Source: Aurantibacter_A sp039941195 (GTDB lineage: Bacteria; Bacteroidota; Bacteroidia; Flavobacteriales; Flavobacteriaceae). Taken from it: a DNA stretch of 64,000 nucleotides. Both the position numbers and the translations under genes were made by a program. This document shows positions 9,678 through 18,252 of this stretch, piece after piece; positions within the stretch are counted from its first letter, which is position 1, and every line of letters starts with the position of its first letter. Location of the stretch: positions 1-64,000 of the forward strand of contig NZ_JBDVFA010000007.1 of the NCBI RefSeq assembly GCF_039941195.1, written 5' to 3'. Under the pieces are notes generated by a model. The model worked only from the letters and a program-made list of their open reading frames with translations. It searched no databases and had not been told where the DNA came from.

Positions 9678-9777
9678 GTTATTTGCTGACCTTTAATATT
9701 TTATTATTATAAAAATGTGAATTGATGATAGTTGTGTTAAACAATAATTTTTCAAAAAAATAGTATTATAATAGCTT

Positions 9778-11511
9778 TTAAGCTAGACTTTGTACATTTT
9801 CAACACTTGACAATACACGAGCATTTGAATTATACATTTCATTAATCTTAATTGCCATTAACGATCTTGTAGCCAACCAATGAACACTCATTGGATCGAT
9901 ACCAATATTAGCTCTAACAAAATTTTCAAGACTTTTAGGTAAATAGGCCTTCACTAGTCTTCTTACTCTTCTTCTTAAATCTTCCTTTGTCTCATTTTTA
10001 GTATAATTTTCGACTAAAAATTCAATATATTCGGGAGGAAAGATTTCATTCTCTTTCATTGATTCTAAACTTTTACATATATACTTTGTAACATCATCAA
10101 GCATAAGTATTTGATGAACTTCTTGAACTGCTTCGCGATTTGCAAAGGGAACTCCTGGAAAAGTTTCATTAACTATATTAAACCAAACTTTTTTGTTATT
10201 TCGTAATTCCAATGGCAAGTTTTGCACCGTTCGAACAACTTGTTCCGACAATAATGGATTAATAACCTCCACATAAGCTAATTTAATATCTTCCAGTGAA
10301 GCTGTAGTAACCGGAGTTCTATGTTGTAACCACAACCTATCTCTCCAATCCCCTAAATTTTCACCTTCTTTTTGACGTAGACGTTCAGGAATATCGTCTC
10401 TTGTAATGTAATATTTCTGAGGTAAACCTTCTACATCGTCAAAATTAGATATGGAAAGATTACAAGTACGTCGTACTTGGTATTCATTTGTAACAGGCGG
10501 CTTCCGTCCGAAAGCATCATAACCTCTAATTACACCTCTTCCTGAAGCAGATAAATCTCCCCATAGATTTAAAGCATCAAAATAAGCTGCTAAGTGATCT
10601 ATTCTACCTTCACTAGCTTTTAGAAATCTATCAATTAAAATTGGGAAACTATCTTCTTGATAATCCATTTCAGCATAATGATGATCCATTGAACAAATTG
10701 CCGCCAACTTTTTACCAATAGTTGCATCACTATCACTATAATTCATTGACTTTTTTAAACCCCATGTAACGGCTTTTAATTTTTCATCTTTTAAATGATG
10801 AAGAATTCCTCTACTGTCCATCCCACCTGATAGCGCTAATGTCCATTCAGAAGGATCTATATTTAATTCTTCAACTGCAGATGTTACATCATTCTCTAAC
10901 TGAATTTTATATTCTTCAGCAGTTTTAATATTACTAGTTCCATCTTCAAAGTTATAATTATCATTATGCTTTAAAGATACCTTCCAAGCTTTTCTATCTA
11001 CACTAATAGCAGTTCTAGGTAAAACCATTTTAAGCCGCTTATCCCATGAATGACCTGGCCCTAAAGTTCCTGAACTTAAAAACCAACCACATGCTTTTTC
11101 ATTAAATTGAAAATCACCTAATAAAGAAATAATTAACCTTTGCGAAGTTGAAGCCATAAATACATTTTCATCTTCATAATACCACATCGTTCTTGACGAG
11201 GCATAATCAGTGGCAATTTCAACTTCATCCGGCGTTACTCTAAAAAGTGCAAAACTACCTTTTGGCAGCGCTGTACCTGGCACAAATAAATCATCCTTGT
11301 CTTTACACAAACCAAGTCGAAAACTATGACCTTCGGTTTTTAAAGTTGATGAAGGATTATAAATAAGTGTAAATGTCTTATCATCATAACTTATATAAGG
11401 ATCTGAAACTGCTGCGTTGTCCGGTGCAAGTTCTTTTGACACCATTAGTCCAAATTTTTCAAAATCAATAAATTGTGATTTTTTGTAACATGCAAAAATT
11501 GCTTTAGCCAT
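9778..11511 (-). CDS. Asparagine-synthetase-like protein lacking the glutaminase cysteine
   Basis: This 577-residue protein has the two-domain AsnB layout. An N-terminal Ntn-hydrolase-like domain (about 1-190) is followed by an ATP-pyrophosphatase synthetase domain with the PP-loop LALSGGMDSRG near residues 225-235. Active AsnB begins Met-Cys-Gly, with Cys2 as the glutaminase nucleophile. Here the protein begins MAKAIFACYKK, so position 2 is Ala and glutamine hydrolysis by that route is unlikely. Such homologs occur in polysaccharide loci and may use ammonia or an amino acid to form an amide, for instance on a uronic acid. That role is inference. It stands alone on the minus strand between plus-strand GT4 genes. 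Confidence 0.8.
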   Translation of the reverse strand: MAKAIFACYKKSQFIDFEKFGLMVSKELAPDNAAVSDPYISYDDKTFTLIYNPSSTLKTEGHSFRLGLCKDKDDLFVPGTALPKGSFALFRVTPDEVEIATDYASSRTMWYYEDENVFMASTSQRLIISLLGDFQFNEKACGWFLSSGTLGPGHSWDKRLKMVLPRTAISVDRKAWKVSLKHNDNYNFEDGTSNIKTAEEYKIQLENDVTSAVEELNIDPSEWTLALSGGMDSRGILHHLKDEKLKAVTWGLKKSMNYSDSDATIGKKLAAICSMDHHYAEMDYQEDSFPILIDRFLKASEGRIDHLAAYFDALNLWGDLSASGRGVIRGYDAFGRKPPVTNEYQVRRTCNLSISNFDDVEGLPQKYYITRDDIPERLRQKEGENLGDWRDRLWLQHRTPVTTASLEDIKLAYVEVINPLLSEQVVRTVQNLPLELRNNKKVWFNIVNETFPGVPFANREAVQEVHQILMLDDVTKYICKSLESMKENEIFPPEYIEFLVENYTKNETKEDLRRRVRRLVKAYLPKSLENFVRANIGIDPMSVHWLATRSLMAIKINEMYNSNARVLSSVENVQSLA

Positions 11512-11937
11512 ATTGTATTCGCTTTTTTAGTAAAAATGATATTTTAATGTAATTCTATTATTATTAAAATTCATTTAAATAACCAGAAATGCTTGCAACA
11601 GCTAAACATAATTGCTACTTACAAGCCTTCTTTAAATAACTAGGGGAAGTAAAAAATATAATTAAAAATATTAATTATTTAGAATCTATGGTATGAAATT
11701 CGTTTATTAACGCATACATTAGTTGAAAAGTACATGCAAGTATAATTACTTACATATAATATAATGTTCTTTCATTAATCATAGCTTTGTATAATTCTTT
11801 AAATAAAATACTTTATTTATAACTGAATATTGAAATAATCTTTAAAAGATAGAGTTTCACATATATAGGATTATACCTAGTCAATCATATATTACTTAAT
11901 TGATTCGAAACTAAAAAGGTTAACATTAATACAAAGA
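11512..11937. other. Divergent intergenic region, AT-rich
   Basis: This 426-base gap lies between the AsnB-like gene (minus) and a GT4 gene (plus), so promoters for both are expected here. A perfect TAnnTTTG match (TAGCTTTG) lies at 11782-11789 on the plus strand, but no TTTG element sits about 20 bases upstream. I see no open frame of note and no strong hairpin. Confidence 0.4.
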
Positions 11938-13074
11938 ATGAATCAGCCAAAAAAAATACTACTCTTATGTTCCGCTTCACATTCTCTAAAAAATTTTAGA
12001 GGCGACCTTATTAAACATTTTATTGCAAATAATTATGAGGTGTATTGTGGAGGCCCTGATTTCGATGAAATTAGCCTACAAGATGTGAAGGACTTAGGAG
12101 GCACGCCTGTTTCTTTTAACTTACAAAGAACAGGGGTTAACCCACTTAAAGATTATAGAAGTATTGACGAACTTAAAAATATACTTGAAAAACACAAAAT
12201 TGATTTACTATTCCCTTACACCATTAAACCCGTCATCTATGGTTCTTTTGCTGCAAAAAAAATAAATATTCCTGTCGTTTCATTAATAACAGGTTTAGGG
12301 TTTACCTTTAGTAAAGTTACTTTCAAGGCGCAATTATTGCAATTGATAACGCAGATTCTATATAGAAGAGCACTTAAAAAGAATAAAGCAATAGTTTTTC
12401 AAAATAAAGATGATCTTCAACTATTTCTTGATAATAAAATAGTTACTAACAATCAATCATTACATGTAGTAAATGGTTCGGGAATTAATCTTGATCGTTT
12501 TTCATTTACGCCAAAGACAAAAAGTAATCAAGATGGTGTTAAATTTGTTATTGTTGGCAGACTATTGAAAGAAAAGGGATTTCAATACTTTATGAATGCC
12601 GCTAAACAATTAAAATCCGCATACCCTAAGGCAGAATTTCACATTATAGGAGGTGTACCTGGGAACAATAGTTCAGCAATATCTAAAAGTGAATTAAATG
12701 ATTTGAATACACAAGGAATAATAATATATCATGGTGTAACACATAATGTGCCTGAATTAATATCGCAAATGGACGTTTTTGTACTTCCTACATATTATCG
12801 TGAAGGGGTGCCTAGATCTATTTTAGAAGCTTTATCAACAGGATTGCCAGTAATTACAACGAACACTCCTGGTTGTAAAGAAACGGTAATTGAAAATGTA
12901 AACGGATTTTTAATCCCGCCAAAAGACGAAGAGAATCTTGTAAAAGCTTTAAAGAAATTTTTAGATAATCCAAAAGTAATAAATAAGATGTCTATTGAAA
13001 GTAGAAAATTGGCGGAAGTAAAGTTTGACGTCAATATTATTAATAGGGAGTTACTTAAGATTATTGAAACGTAA
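11938..13074 (+). CDS. Family 4 glycosyltransferase (PglA/CapM-like)
   Basis: This 378-residue GT-B enzyme begins 'KKILLLCSASHSLKNFRGDLIKHFI' and has 'PVVSLITGLGFTF', 'VVNGSGINLDRFSF', 'FVIVGRLLKEKGFQYFMNAA', 'PELISQMDVFVLPTYYREGVPRSILEALSTGLPVITT' and 'GCKETV'. The 'SLITGLG' and 'SGINLDRF' pattern is common to GT4 enzymes that add the second sugar next to a diacetamido or N-acetyl-hexosamine lipid carrier, such as PglA. That fits a PglC-like initiator at 2873-3475, but the specificity is inference. It is a single plus-strand gene that converges on the GT4 gene ending at 13146. Confidence 0.9.
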   Translation: MNQPKKILLLCSASHSLKNFRGDLIKHFIANNYEVYCGGPDFDEISLQDVKDLGGTPVSFNLQRTGVNPLKDYRSIDELKNILEKHKIDLLFPYTIKPVIYGSFAAKKINIPVVSLITGLGFTFSKVTFKAQLLQLITQILYRRALKKNKAIVFQNKDDLQLFLDNKIVTNNQSLHVVNGSGINLDRFSFTPKTKSNQDGVKFVIVGRLLKEKGFQYFMNAAKQLKSAYPKAEFHIIGGVPGNNSSAISKSELNDLNTQGIIIYHGVTHNVPELISQMDVFVLPTYYREGVPRSILEALSTGLPVITTNTPGCKETVIENVNGFLIPPKDEENLVKALKKFLDNPKVINKMSIESRKLAEVKFDVNIINRELLKIIET

Positions 13075-13145
13075 ATAAAGTATATTTAATTTCTATAGAA
13101 TTATTGACCTTTCAATTTAAGTGGAATATATATAATCATATATAT

Positions 13146-14228
13146 CTAATCGTTCTTCACTATTTCATTAAAAAGTGAAATCCATTTATTACCGACATTT
13201 TCTATAGAAAATTTATTTAATGCTTCAGGTGCATTCTGCTTAAATTTTTGTCGTAATTCAGGGTTGTTAATTAATCGATTTAAACCATTTGCCATTGCTT
13301 CTAAATTTTGATCTTCAATTAGTAAGCCATTTAATTCATTGGTAATCACATCTGAAGGCCCTGAAACACAGTTAAACGCAATACAGCAAGAACCTTGTGA
13401 CATTGCTTCTAATAAAGTCATAGGCAAGCCTTCAAACCTTGATGATAAGACATAAATTTCACTATCTATAAGTAATTCTTTTATATCTTTTCTGAATCCA
13501 GTAAATATTATTTGGTCCTTAACAGTTGTGTTATTAGCAAGGTTTTTCAAATGAGCAATTCCAGTATCACCACCCCCAACAATTTTCAAAGTCCATTCCG
13601 GGTTCTTAGTCAATACTTTTTCAGCAATAGTTATAAGGTTATCAAATCCTTTATGATGGTATCTATTTAAATCTCCAATTGTTATAATTTCTTTTTTGGT
13701 GTCTACGCTAGTATCTGTATTACTTCTAGTCTCGAATGAACAAGGGTTAGGCATAAGGATTACATTAAGTCCTTTGCTTTTAAAAAAATCAATATCATAT
13801 TCAGTTAAAACGGTAACTGCATTAGCAAATGGATATATCAAATTCCATAATATTTTTCTGGAGAGATCATTTCTTGTACTATGATTCATATGTTCAGAAA
13901 CAATAATTTTTATTCCAAGTAGTTTGGCTACGGGAATAGTCATATATCCTAGTAAATCTATATGTGAACTTATAATATCAGGTCTATTTTCTTTTTTTTT
14001 GTAAAATGATATTAATTTAAAAAAGCCATGAAAAACTACGGAGTGGAATAGGGGATGTTCATGTAATTTAACTCGTTCAATAGCCTTGTTGAGTTCATAA
14101 CTATCACTACCTGTAAAAGTGATAATACGAATGTTGTGACCTTTATTTACGAGATAATCAGAAATAATACTAACCACCCGTTCAGCACCACCACCGCTCA
14201 TTTTATTAATTAAAATATCAACTTTCAT
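13146..14228 (-). CDS. Family 4 glycosyltransferase (paralog of the enzyme at 15597-16682)
   Basis: This 360-residue GT4 has an N-terminus with 'NKMSGGGAERVVSIISDYL', 'KIIVSEHMNHST', 'ITIGDLNRYHHKGFDNLI', 'VLSSRFEGLPMTLLEAMSQG' and 'GPSDVI'. The same blocks appear, with small changes, in the protein at 15597-16682, so the two arose by duplication and probably act on related acceptors. The R-F-E-G-L-P motif is the nucleotide-sugar contact of GT4. A 187-base gap separates it from the polymerase gene upstream on the same strand. Function: cytoplasmic assembly of the repeat unit, sugar unknown. Confidence 0.9.
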   Translation of the reverse strand: MKVDILINKMSGGGAERVVSIISDYLVNKGHNIRIITFTGSDSYELNKAIERVKLHEHPLFHSVVFHGFFKLISFYKKKENRPDIISSHIDLLGYMTIPVAKLLGIKIIVSEHMNHSTRNDLSRKILWNLIYPFANAVTVLTEYDIDFFKSKGLNVILMPNPCSFETRSNTDTSVDTKKEIITIGDLNRYHHKGFDNLITIAEKVLTKNPEWTLKIVGGGDTGIAHLKNLANNTTVKDQIIFTGFRKDIKELLIDSEIYVLSSRFEGLPMTLLEAMSQGSCCIAFNCVSGPSDVITNELNGLLIEDQNLEAMANGLNRLINNPELRQKFKQNAPEALNKFSIENVGNKWISLFNEIVKND

Positions 14229-14415
14229 TAGTAAATTATAAATTTAATTTAATGTTACCCTTAATAAATAATACCAAACCTTAATATTCTTTCTTTTCTA
14301 TAAATTAAATATCGATAATTGTTATTAATAACCGTTGAACTGCAATTATATTGTTGAAAGATTATTTAAAATAAATTGTCTTTTGAAGAAGTTCACTATA
14401 AAAAATGTACAATCA

Positions 14416-15600
14416 TTATTTATTGTTAACAAAAGGCTTTTTTTGATACAAAAGGTAACCAAGCATTACGAATACAACCATTAAATAACCTTGATTTCTA
14501 ACTGTTTGTAAAGTCATCATGAAAATGAATAAAGTGGTTAGAATTGAAAGTGCAAAAAATCGCATCTCATATTTTGAATCAAATGACTTTTTGAAATATA
14601 CTATCAAGATATAAAGGAACAGTAAAAATACTAGTATTCCTGCATCTGCCCAAACGCCAAAAATTGTATTATGCCCTCGTATTAAATTCGAAAAATCAAT
14701 TCCATTTCCTAAAATTGGCCTTTCATAAACATGCAACATCATATTTTGAAATAAAACATCTCGATCAGACAATCCAACTTCCTTAGTATTTAGCGTAAAT
14801 ATATTGGCAATTGTTTTTACTCTTTCTTTTTGTGGTTCAGATAAACTATCTGTGGACTCTGCCCAGCTGAATGCAGTATAAATTAATATGGGAACAAAAA
14901 TTAATGCAAGCAGTAATTTTTTAGGAGCAAATAATTTATGAAATATAAGGCCTAAAACTAATAAAAAAATAACTAAGCCAGTTTTTGAAAAAGTTATAAA
15001 AACTGCATATGCTGAGATTACAAGTGCAAACAACTTTAATAACTTTTCTAAGTTACTGTTAGCTTTCAAACAATAATATACAAATATAAAAGACATAACA
15101 GCAGCCAAGGAGGCGTTATTAGCATCTCCATAAACTCCACCTGCCCGTTCCAAGGTGTACTCATATACTCCATCATGGTCAAGAGAGAAGTTATAATACT
15201 TTAATACTAATAAAAGAATACAACTAGCAAAAAAGGATACCGCTAGTACTTTCGAAGTTATGACAATTTCTTTTGAATCACTTAATAAGAAGGCAAAAGC
15301 TAAGAAATATACAACTGAAACGAGTGTGTTTAAAAATGATATTGATGTCCCTAAACCTATATTAGCAAATACAGCGAACATGTAATATAGAATATAAAAG
15401 GCTATCCATAACTTTATAATAGGTGTGAATTTTTGAGATTTTTTAATTAAAACAGCTATTCCAACTAAAAGCAGTGCCATATTGGTGTACGCAAAAAGTT
15501 GTGCTATTGCTGGAGAAATAAATTTAGAAATAAATGCTTGGACATTAAGTAGGTTGGCAACTAATGGGTAATAAAATAATAAATTAACAATAAATCTCAT
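14416..15600 (-). CDS. O-antigen polymerase/ligase family membrane protein (Wzy-like)
   Basis: This 394-residue protein is almost entirely hydrophobic, with about ten membrane segments. Near the C-terminus it has the Wzy_C/O-antigen ligase signature 'YERPILGNGIDFSNLIRGHNTIFGVWADAGILVFLL'-like region (residues about 290-330), in which the R-x-H-N-x-x-x-x-x-W-A-D/E-x-G pattern lies in a periplasmic loop. It should polymerise flipped repeat units on the outer face of the inner membrane. Its start overlaps the stop of the upstream GT4 gene by 4 bases, and that gene overlaps the flippase in the same way. The order flippase, GT4, polymerase therefore forms one coupled unit. Polymerase is preferred over ligase because no other candidate exists in the locus. 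Confidence 0.85.
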   Translation of the reverse strand: MRFIVNLLFYYPLVANLLNVQAFISKFISPAIAQLFAYTNMALLLVGIAVLIKKSQKFTPIIKLWIAFYILYYMFAVFANIGLGTSISFLNTLVSVVYFLAFAFLLSDSKEIVITSKVLAVSFFASCILLLVLKYYNFSLDHDGVYEYTLERAGGVYGDANNASLAAVMSFIFVYYCLKANSNLEKLLKLFALVISAYAVFITFSKTGLVIFLLVLGLIFHKLFAPKKLLLALIFVPILIYTAFSWAESTDSLSEPQKERVKTIANIFTLNTKEVGLSDRDVLFQNMMLHVYERPILGNGIDFSNLIRGHNTIFGVWADAGILVFLLFLYILIVYFKKSFDSKYEMRFFALSILTTLFIFMMTLQTVRNQGYLMVVFVMLGYLLYQKKPFVNNK

Positions 15601-16682
15601 GAATGTACATTATTGAGTAATATCTTCCATTTATTAGATATGGTTTCTAAAGAAAATCTTTCTAATGAATTAATAGCATTGTTTGATAATGTCTTTCTCA
15701 ATTCTTGATTTTCAATAAGAATTTTCAATTCTTTTTGCATTTGTTTTGAATTTTGATCCTCAACCAGGACTCCGTTTATTCTATTATGTATAATATCAGA
15801 AGGTCCAGTTTTACAATCATATGATATACATGCCATTCCTTGAGACATTGCTTCCAAAAGTACCATTGGTAATCCCTCAAACCGCGATGGTAAAATAAAG
15901 ATAGATGCATCTAACATATGTTCACTCACATTTGACTGAAAACCGGCTAAAATTATTTGATTGGTTAAACCTTCTTTAACAATAAGTTCATTTAAATAAG
16001 CTTCTCCTTTATCACCACCTCCTAAAATTTTCAACTTCCAGTCTGGATTTCCTTTTAGAAGAGGAGCAATTAAAGGAATTAAATTATCAAAACCTTTATG
16101 ATGATAACGGTTTAAATTTCCGACAGCTAAAATTACATTTGATTTTTCAACAATTAATGCATTCCTGTTTGGTGTAAATGTACAAGGGTTGGGCATTATC
16201 ATTACATTGGCCTTATATTTTTCATAAAATTCAACATCAAAAGCGGTTAAAACAGTAATCTGAGTTGCTTTTCTATAAATATATTTCCAAGTAAAATTAG
16301 TTAAAAATTTAGGTTCTGTGGCTTGTAAATGATTATTATGTTCTGATGCAATTATTTTAATATTATAAATTTTAGCCGAAATTATGGCTACCATATTTAT
16401 TAATGAAAGAAAAGAAATAATTACATCAGGTCTATTCTTTGTTTTCATAAAATGTTTTATGAGATTTGATAACCATCTTAATTTGTGATTTTTAATATTA
16501 CCACCATGTAGTCTAATTCTTTTTATAGACTTGTTTAAATTGTAGGCATCTCCACCTTCTATCTCATTTAATGTAATTATAGATATATCATGGCCCTTCT
16601 TAGCAAATTCATTTGCTAAAATAACCATAACACGTTGTGCACCACCTCCACTTAATTCACCAATAATAAAATTTATAGTCAA
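15597..16682 (-). CDS. Family 4 glycosyltransferase between flippase and polymerase
   Basis: This 361-residue GT4 has 'FIIGELSGGGAQRVMVILANEF', 'KIIASEHNNHLQ', 'LAVGNLNRYHHKGFDNLIPL', 'KILGGGDKGEAYLNEL', and 'FILPSRFEGLPMVLLEAMSQGMACI'. It is clearly paralogous to the enzyme at 13146-14228. It overlaps the polymerase downstream by 4 bases and the flippase upstream by 4 bases, so translation of the three is coupled. It should act in the cytoplasm on the undecaprenyl-linked oligosaccharide. The sugar is unknown. Base composition is strongly AT-rich, as in the whole 11.9-18.0 kb stretch. Confidence 0.92.
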   Translation of the reverse strand: MTINFIIGELSGGGAQRVMVILANEFAKKGHDISIITLNEIEGGDAYNLNKSIKRIRLHGGNIKNHKLRWLSNLIKHFMKTKNRPDVIISFLSLINMVAIISAKIYNIKIIASEHNNHLQATEPKFLTNFTWKYIYRKATQITVLTAFDVEFYEKYKANVMIMPNPCTFTPNRNALIVEKSNVILAVGNLNRYHHKGFDNLIPLIAPLLKGNPDWKLKILGGGDKGEAYLNELIVKEGLTNQIILAGFQSNVSEHMLDASIFILPSRFEGLPMVLLEAMSQGMACISYDCKTGPSDIIHNRINGVLVEDQNSKQMQKELKILIENQELRKTLSNNAINSLERFSLETISNKWKILLNNVHS

Positions 16683-18025
16683 AGTTTAATAGATTTAAGA
16701 TTATTAAAATGTTTTTTAGTGAATTTAAAGTAGATTAAACTACTTATAACATATACAACAGTTGTACTTAATACTAGGCCATAAACGCCATATTTTTGAA
16801 TTAAAAAGTAATTTAAAATAAGATTTGCAATAAAGTTCCATAAAGAAACATAAGCCATAAACCTAATTTTATTTATACTAGTCAAAAAATTAACCATGAC
16901 CATTGTGCACAAAAAAAATGGAACATATACTAGAACAATTTGTTGAATTTTTGAAACGATTACGGTATCGTCATGAGTAAATTCATTTCTTTCAAAAAGA
17001 AGACTTATAATATTCTCTGATAAAAGGGAAACTATTATAGCCAAGATTGCACTACTAACAAATATCAGCTTTAAAATTTTAAATAATTGTTGGTAAGCTT
17101 TATTTATGTCTTCTACAACTAGTTTTGAGAAATGTGGTAAAAAAACATTGCCTATGGCTAACATTAAAATCCCAATAACAAATTGTGGAACCTTTACACC
17201 ATAATTGATTGATGCAATCGATCCTACCACTAATTGGGCAGCGAAAAATTGATCAACGAATGGGTTTATTCCCGTAAGAAGCCCCGAGGTGATTTTTGGA
17301 GGTAACTGATTAATCATATTTTTAATATTATTATTAATCTTTGGTTTTTTTAATAATAATAATTTATTCTTTAAAGTGAAATATAATAAGAAAACGAAGC
17401 TAATTATTGATCCGAAGAGTATGCCAAAAGCCAAGACTCTTTCTTGTAAGAAATCATTAAGAAAGAACAGACAAAATATTGTAGATAAGGCCATAAAGAT
17501 AGGACTAATAGAACTAATTAAAAATTTATTTCCAATTTCTAATAAGCCACTAATTATTGACCCCATACTCCAAAAAATTAGTGCAGGTAAAATTACGTAA
17601 AACTGAATTTTTATAAGATTGTAATATGCTTCAGAATGATTTGGAAAGACATATTCTAAAAAGTAATTGACAAAGATAAAACTCAATAAAGATAGGCCAA
17701 GTACGATTGCTATAATTATTAAAAAGCTAATTGATTGAAACTCCCCAGTATTTTCGCCTTTTTTTAATTCAATGATATAATTAGGAATGAAAAGTTGTTT
17801 CAAAGCACCAACGAAAACATTTTGCACAAAGCTGGGAATTAAAAAAGCAATAAAAAATGTATCCAATTGCTCAGAAAGACCAAAGGTTGAGACTACAAGT
17901 GTTTCTTTATAAAATGATAAACCTTTAACCAATAATGTAATCCCAGCAACTAAAACCATATTGGCAAATAATGGTTTCGCAAGGATACTTTTTATACCCG
18001 AACTTAATTTTCTCATAAGTTCCAA
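16679..18025 (-). CDS. MurJ/MVIN-family lipid-linked oligosaccharide flippase (Wzx role)
   Basis: This 448-residue polytopic protein has about 12-14 hydrophobic segments. The N-terminal region 'VKGLSFYKETLVVSTFGLSEQLDTFFIAFLIPSF' is characteristic of the MurJ/MviN branch of the MOP exporters rather than classic Wzx. Given its position beside a polymerase and two GT genes, the likely role is flipping the completed repeat unit across the inner membrane, but a lipid II role cannot be excluded from sequence. It is the first gene of the coupled unit 18025-14416. A 227-base gap with repeated CACTA/TAGTG half-sites lies upstream. Confidence 0.85.
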   Translation of the reverse strand: MELMRKLSSGIKSILAKPLFANMVLVAGITLLVKGLSFYKETLVVSTFGLSEQLDTFFIAFLIPSFVQNVFVGALKQLFIPNYIIELKKGENTGEFQSISFLIIIAIVLGLSLLSFIFVNYFLEYVFPNHSEAYYNLIKIQFYVILPALIFWSMGSIISGLLEIGNKFLISSISPIFMALSTIFCLFFLNDFLQERVLAFGILFGSIISFVFLLYFTLKNKLLLLKKPKINNNIKNMINQLPPKITSGLLTGINPFVDQFFAAQLVVGSIASINYGVKVPQFVIGILMLAIGNVFLPHFSKLVVEDINKAYQQLFKILKLIFVSSAILAIIVSLLSENIISLLFERNEFTHDDTVIVSKIQQIVLVYVPFFLCTMVMVNFLTSINKIRFMAYVSLWNFIANLILNYFLIQKYGVYGLVLSTTVVYVISSLIYFKFTKKHFNNLKSIKL

Positions 18026-18252
18026 GTGTATTTTAATTTAATTTTATTTATCAAAATTTAAAGATATGAAAGGTGAATACATTTAGTGAGCACTATTTTC
18101 AAATTATAAACGAACATCAATTAAAAATAGTGTTTTAATTCACTATAGTATTTCCAAGCAAAGTATAGGCTTTATAGAATTAATACAAGGTAAAATCTAA
18201 AATAATAGAAAAAAATTCTCGAAATTTTGAAAAAAAGAAGTAAGACTTAAAA
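18026..18252. promoter_or_regulatory. Region upstream of the flippase with CACTA/TAGTG half-sites
   Basis: The gap holds four related pentamers: TAGTG at 18084-18088, CACTA at 18091-18095, TAGTG at 18128-18132 and CACTA at 18141-18145. Two of these form the arms CACTATTTT (18091-18099) and AAAATAGTG (18124-18132), separated by 24 bases. They could be operator half-sites for the flippase unit or a weak hairpin. There is no T-run beside the arms, so this is not a good intrinsic terminator. A regulatory role is inference. Confidence 0.3.

Noticed and set aside
11782..11789. TAGCTTTG as the promoter of the GT4 gene at 11938
   Set aside because: The -7 box is perfect but there is no TTTG-like element about 20 bases upstream, and the leader would be about 140 bases.
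18091..18132. CACTATTTT/AAAATAGTG as an intrinsic terminator
   Set aside because: The loop would be 24 bases and no T-run follows on either strand.
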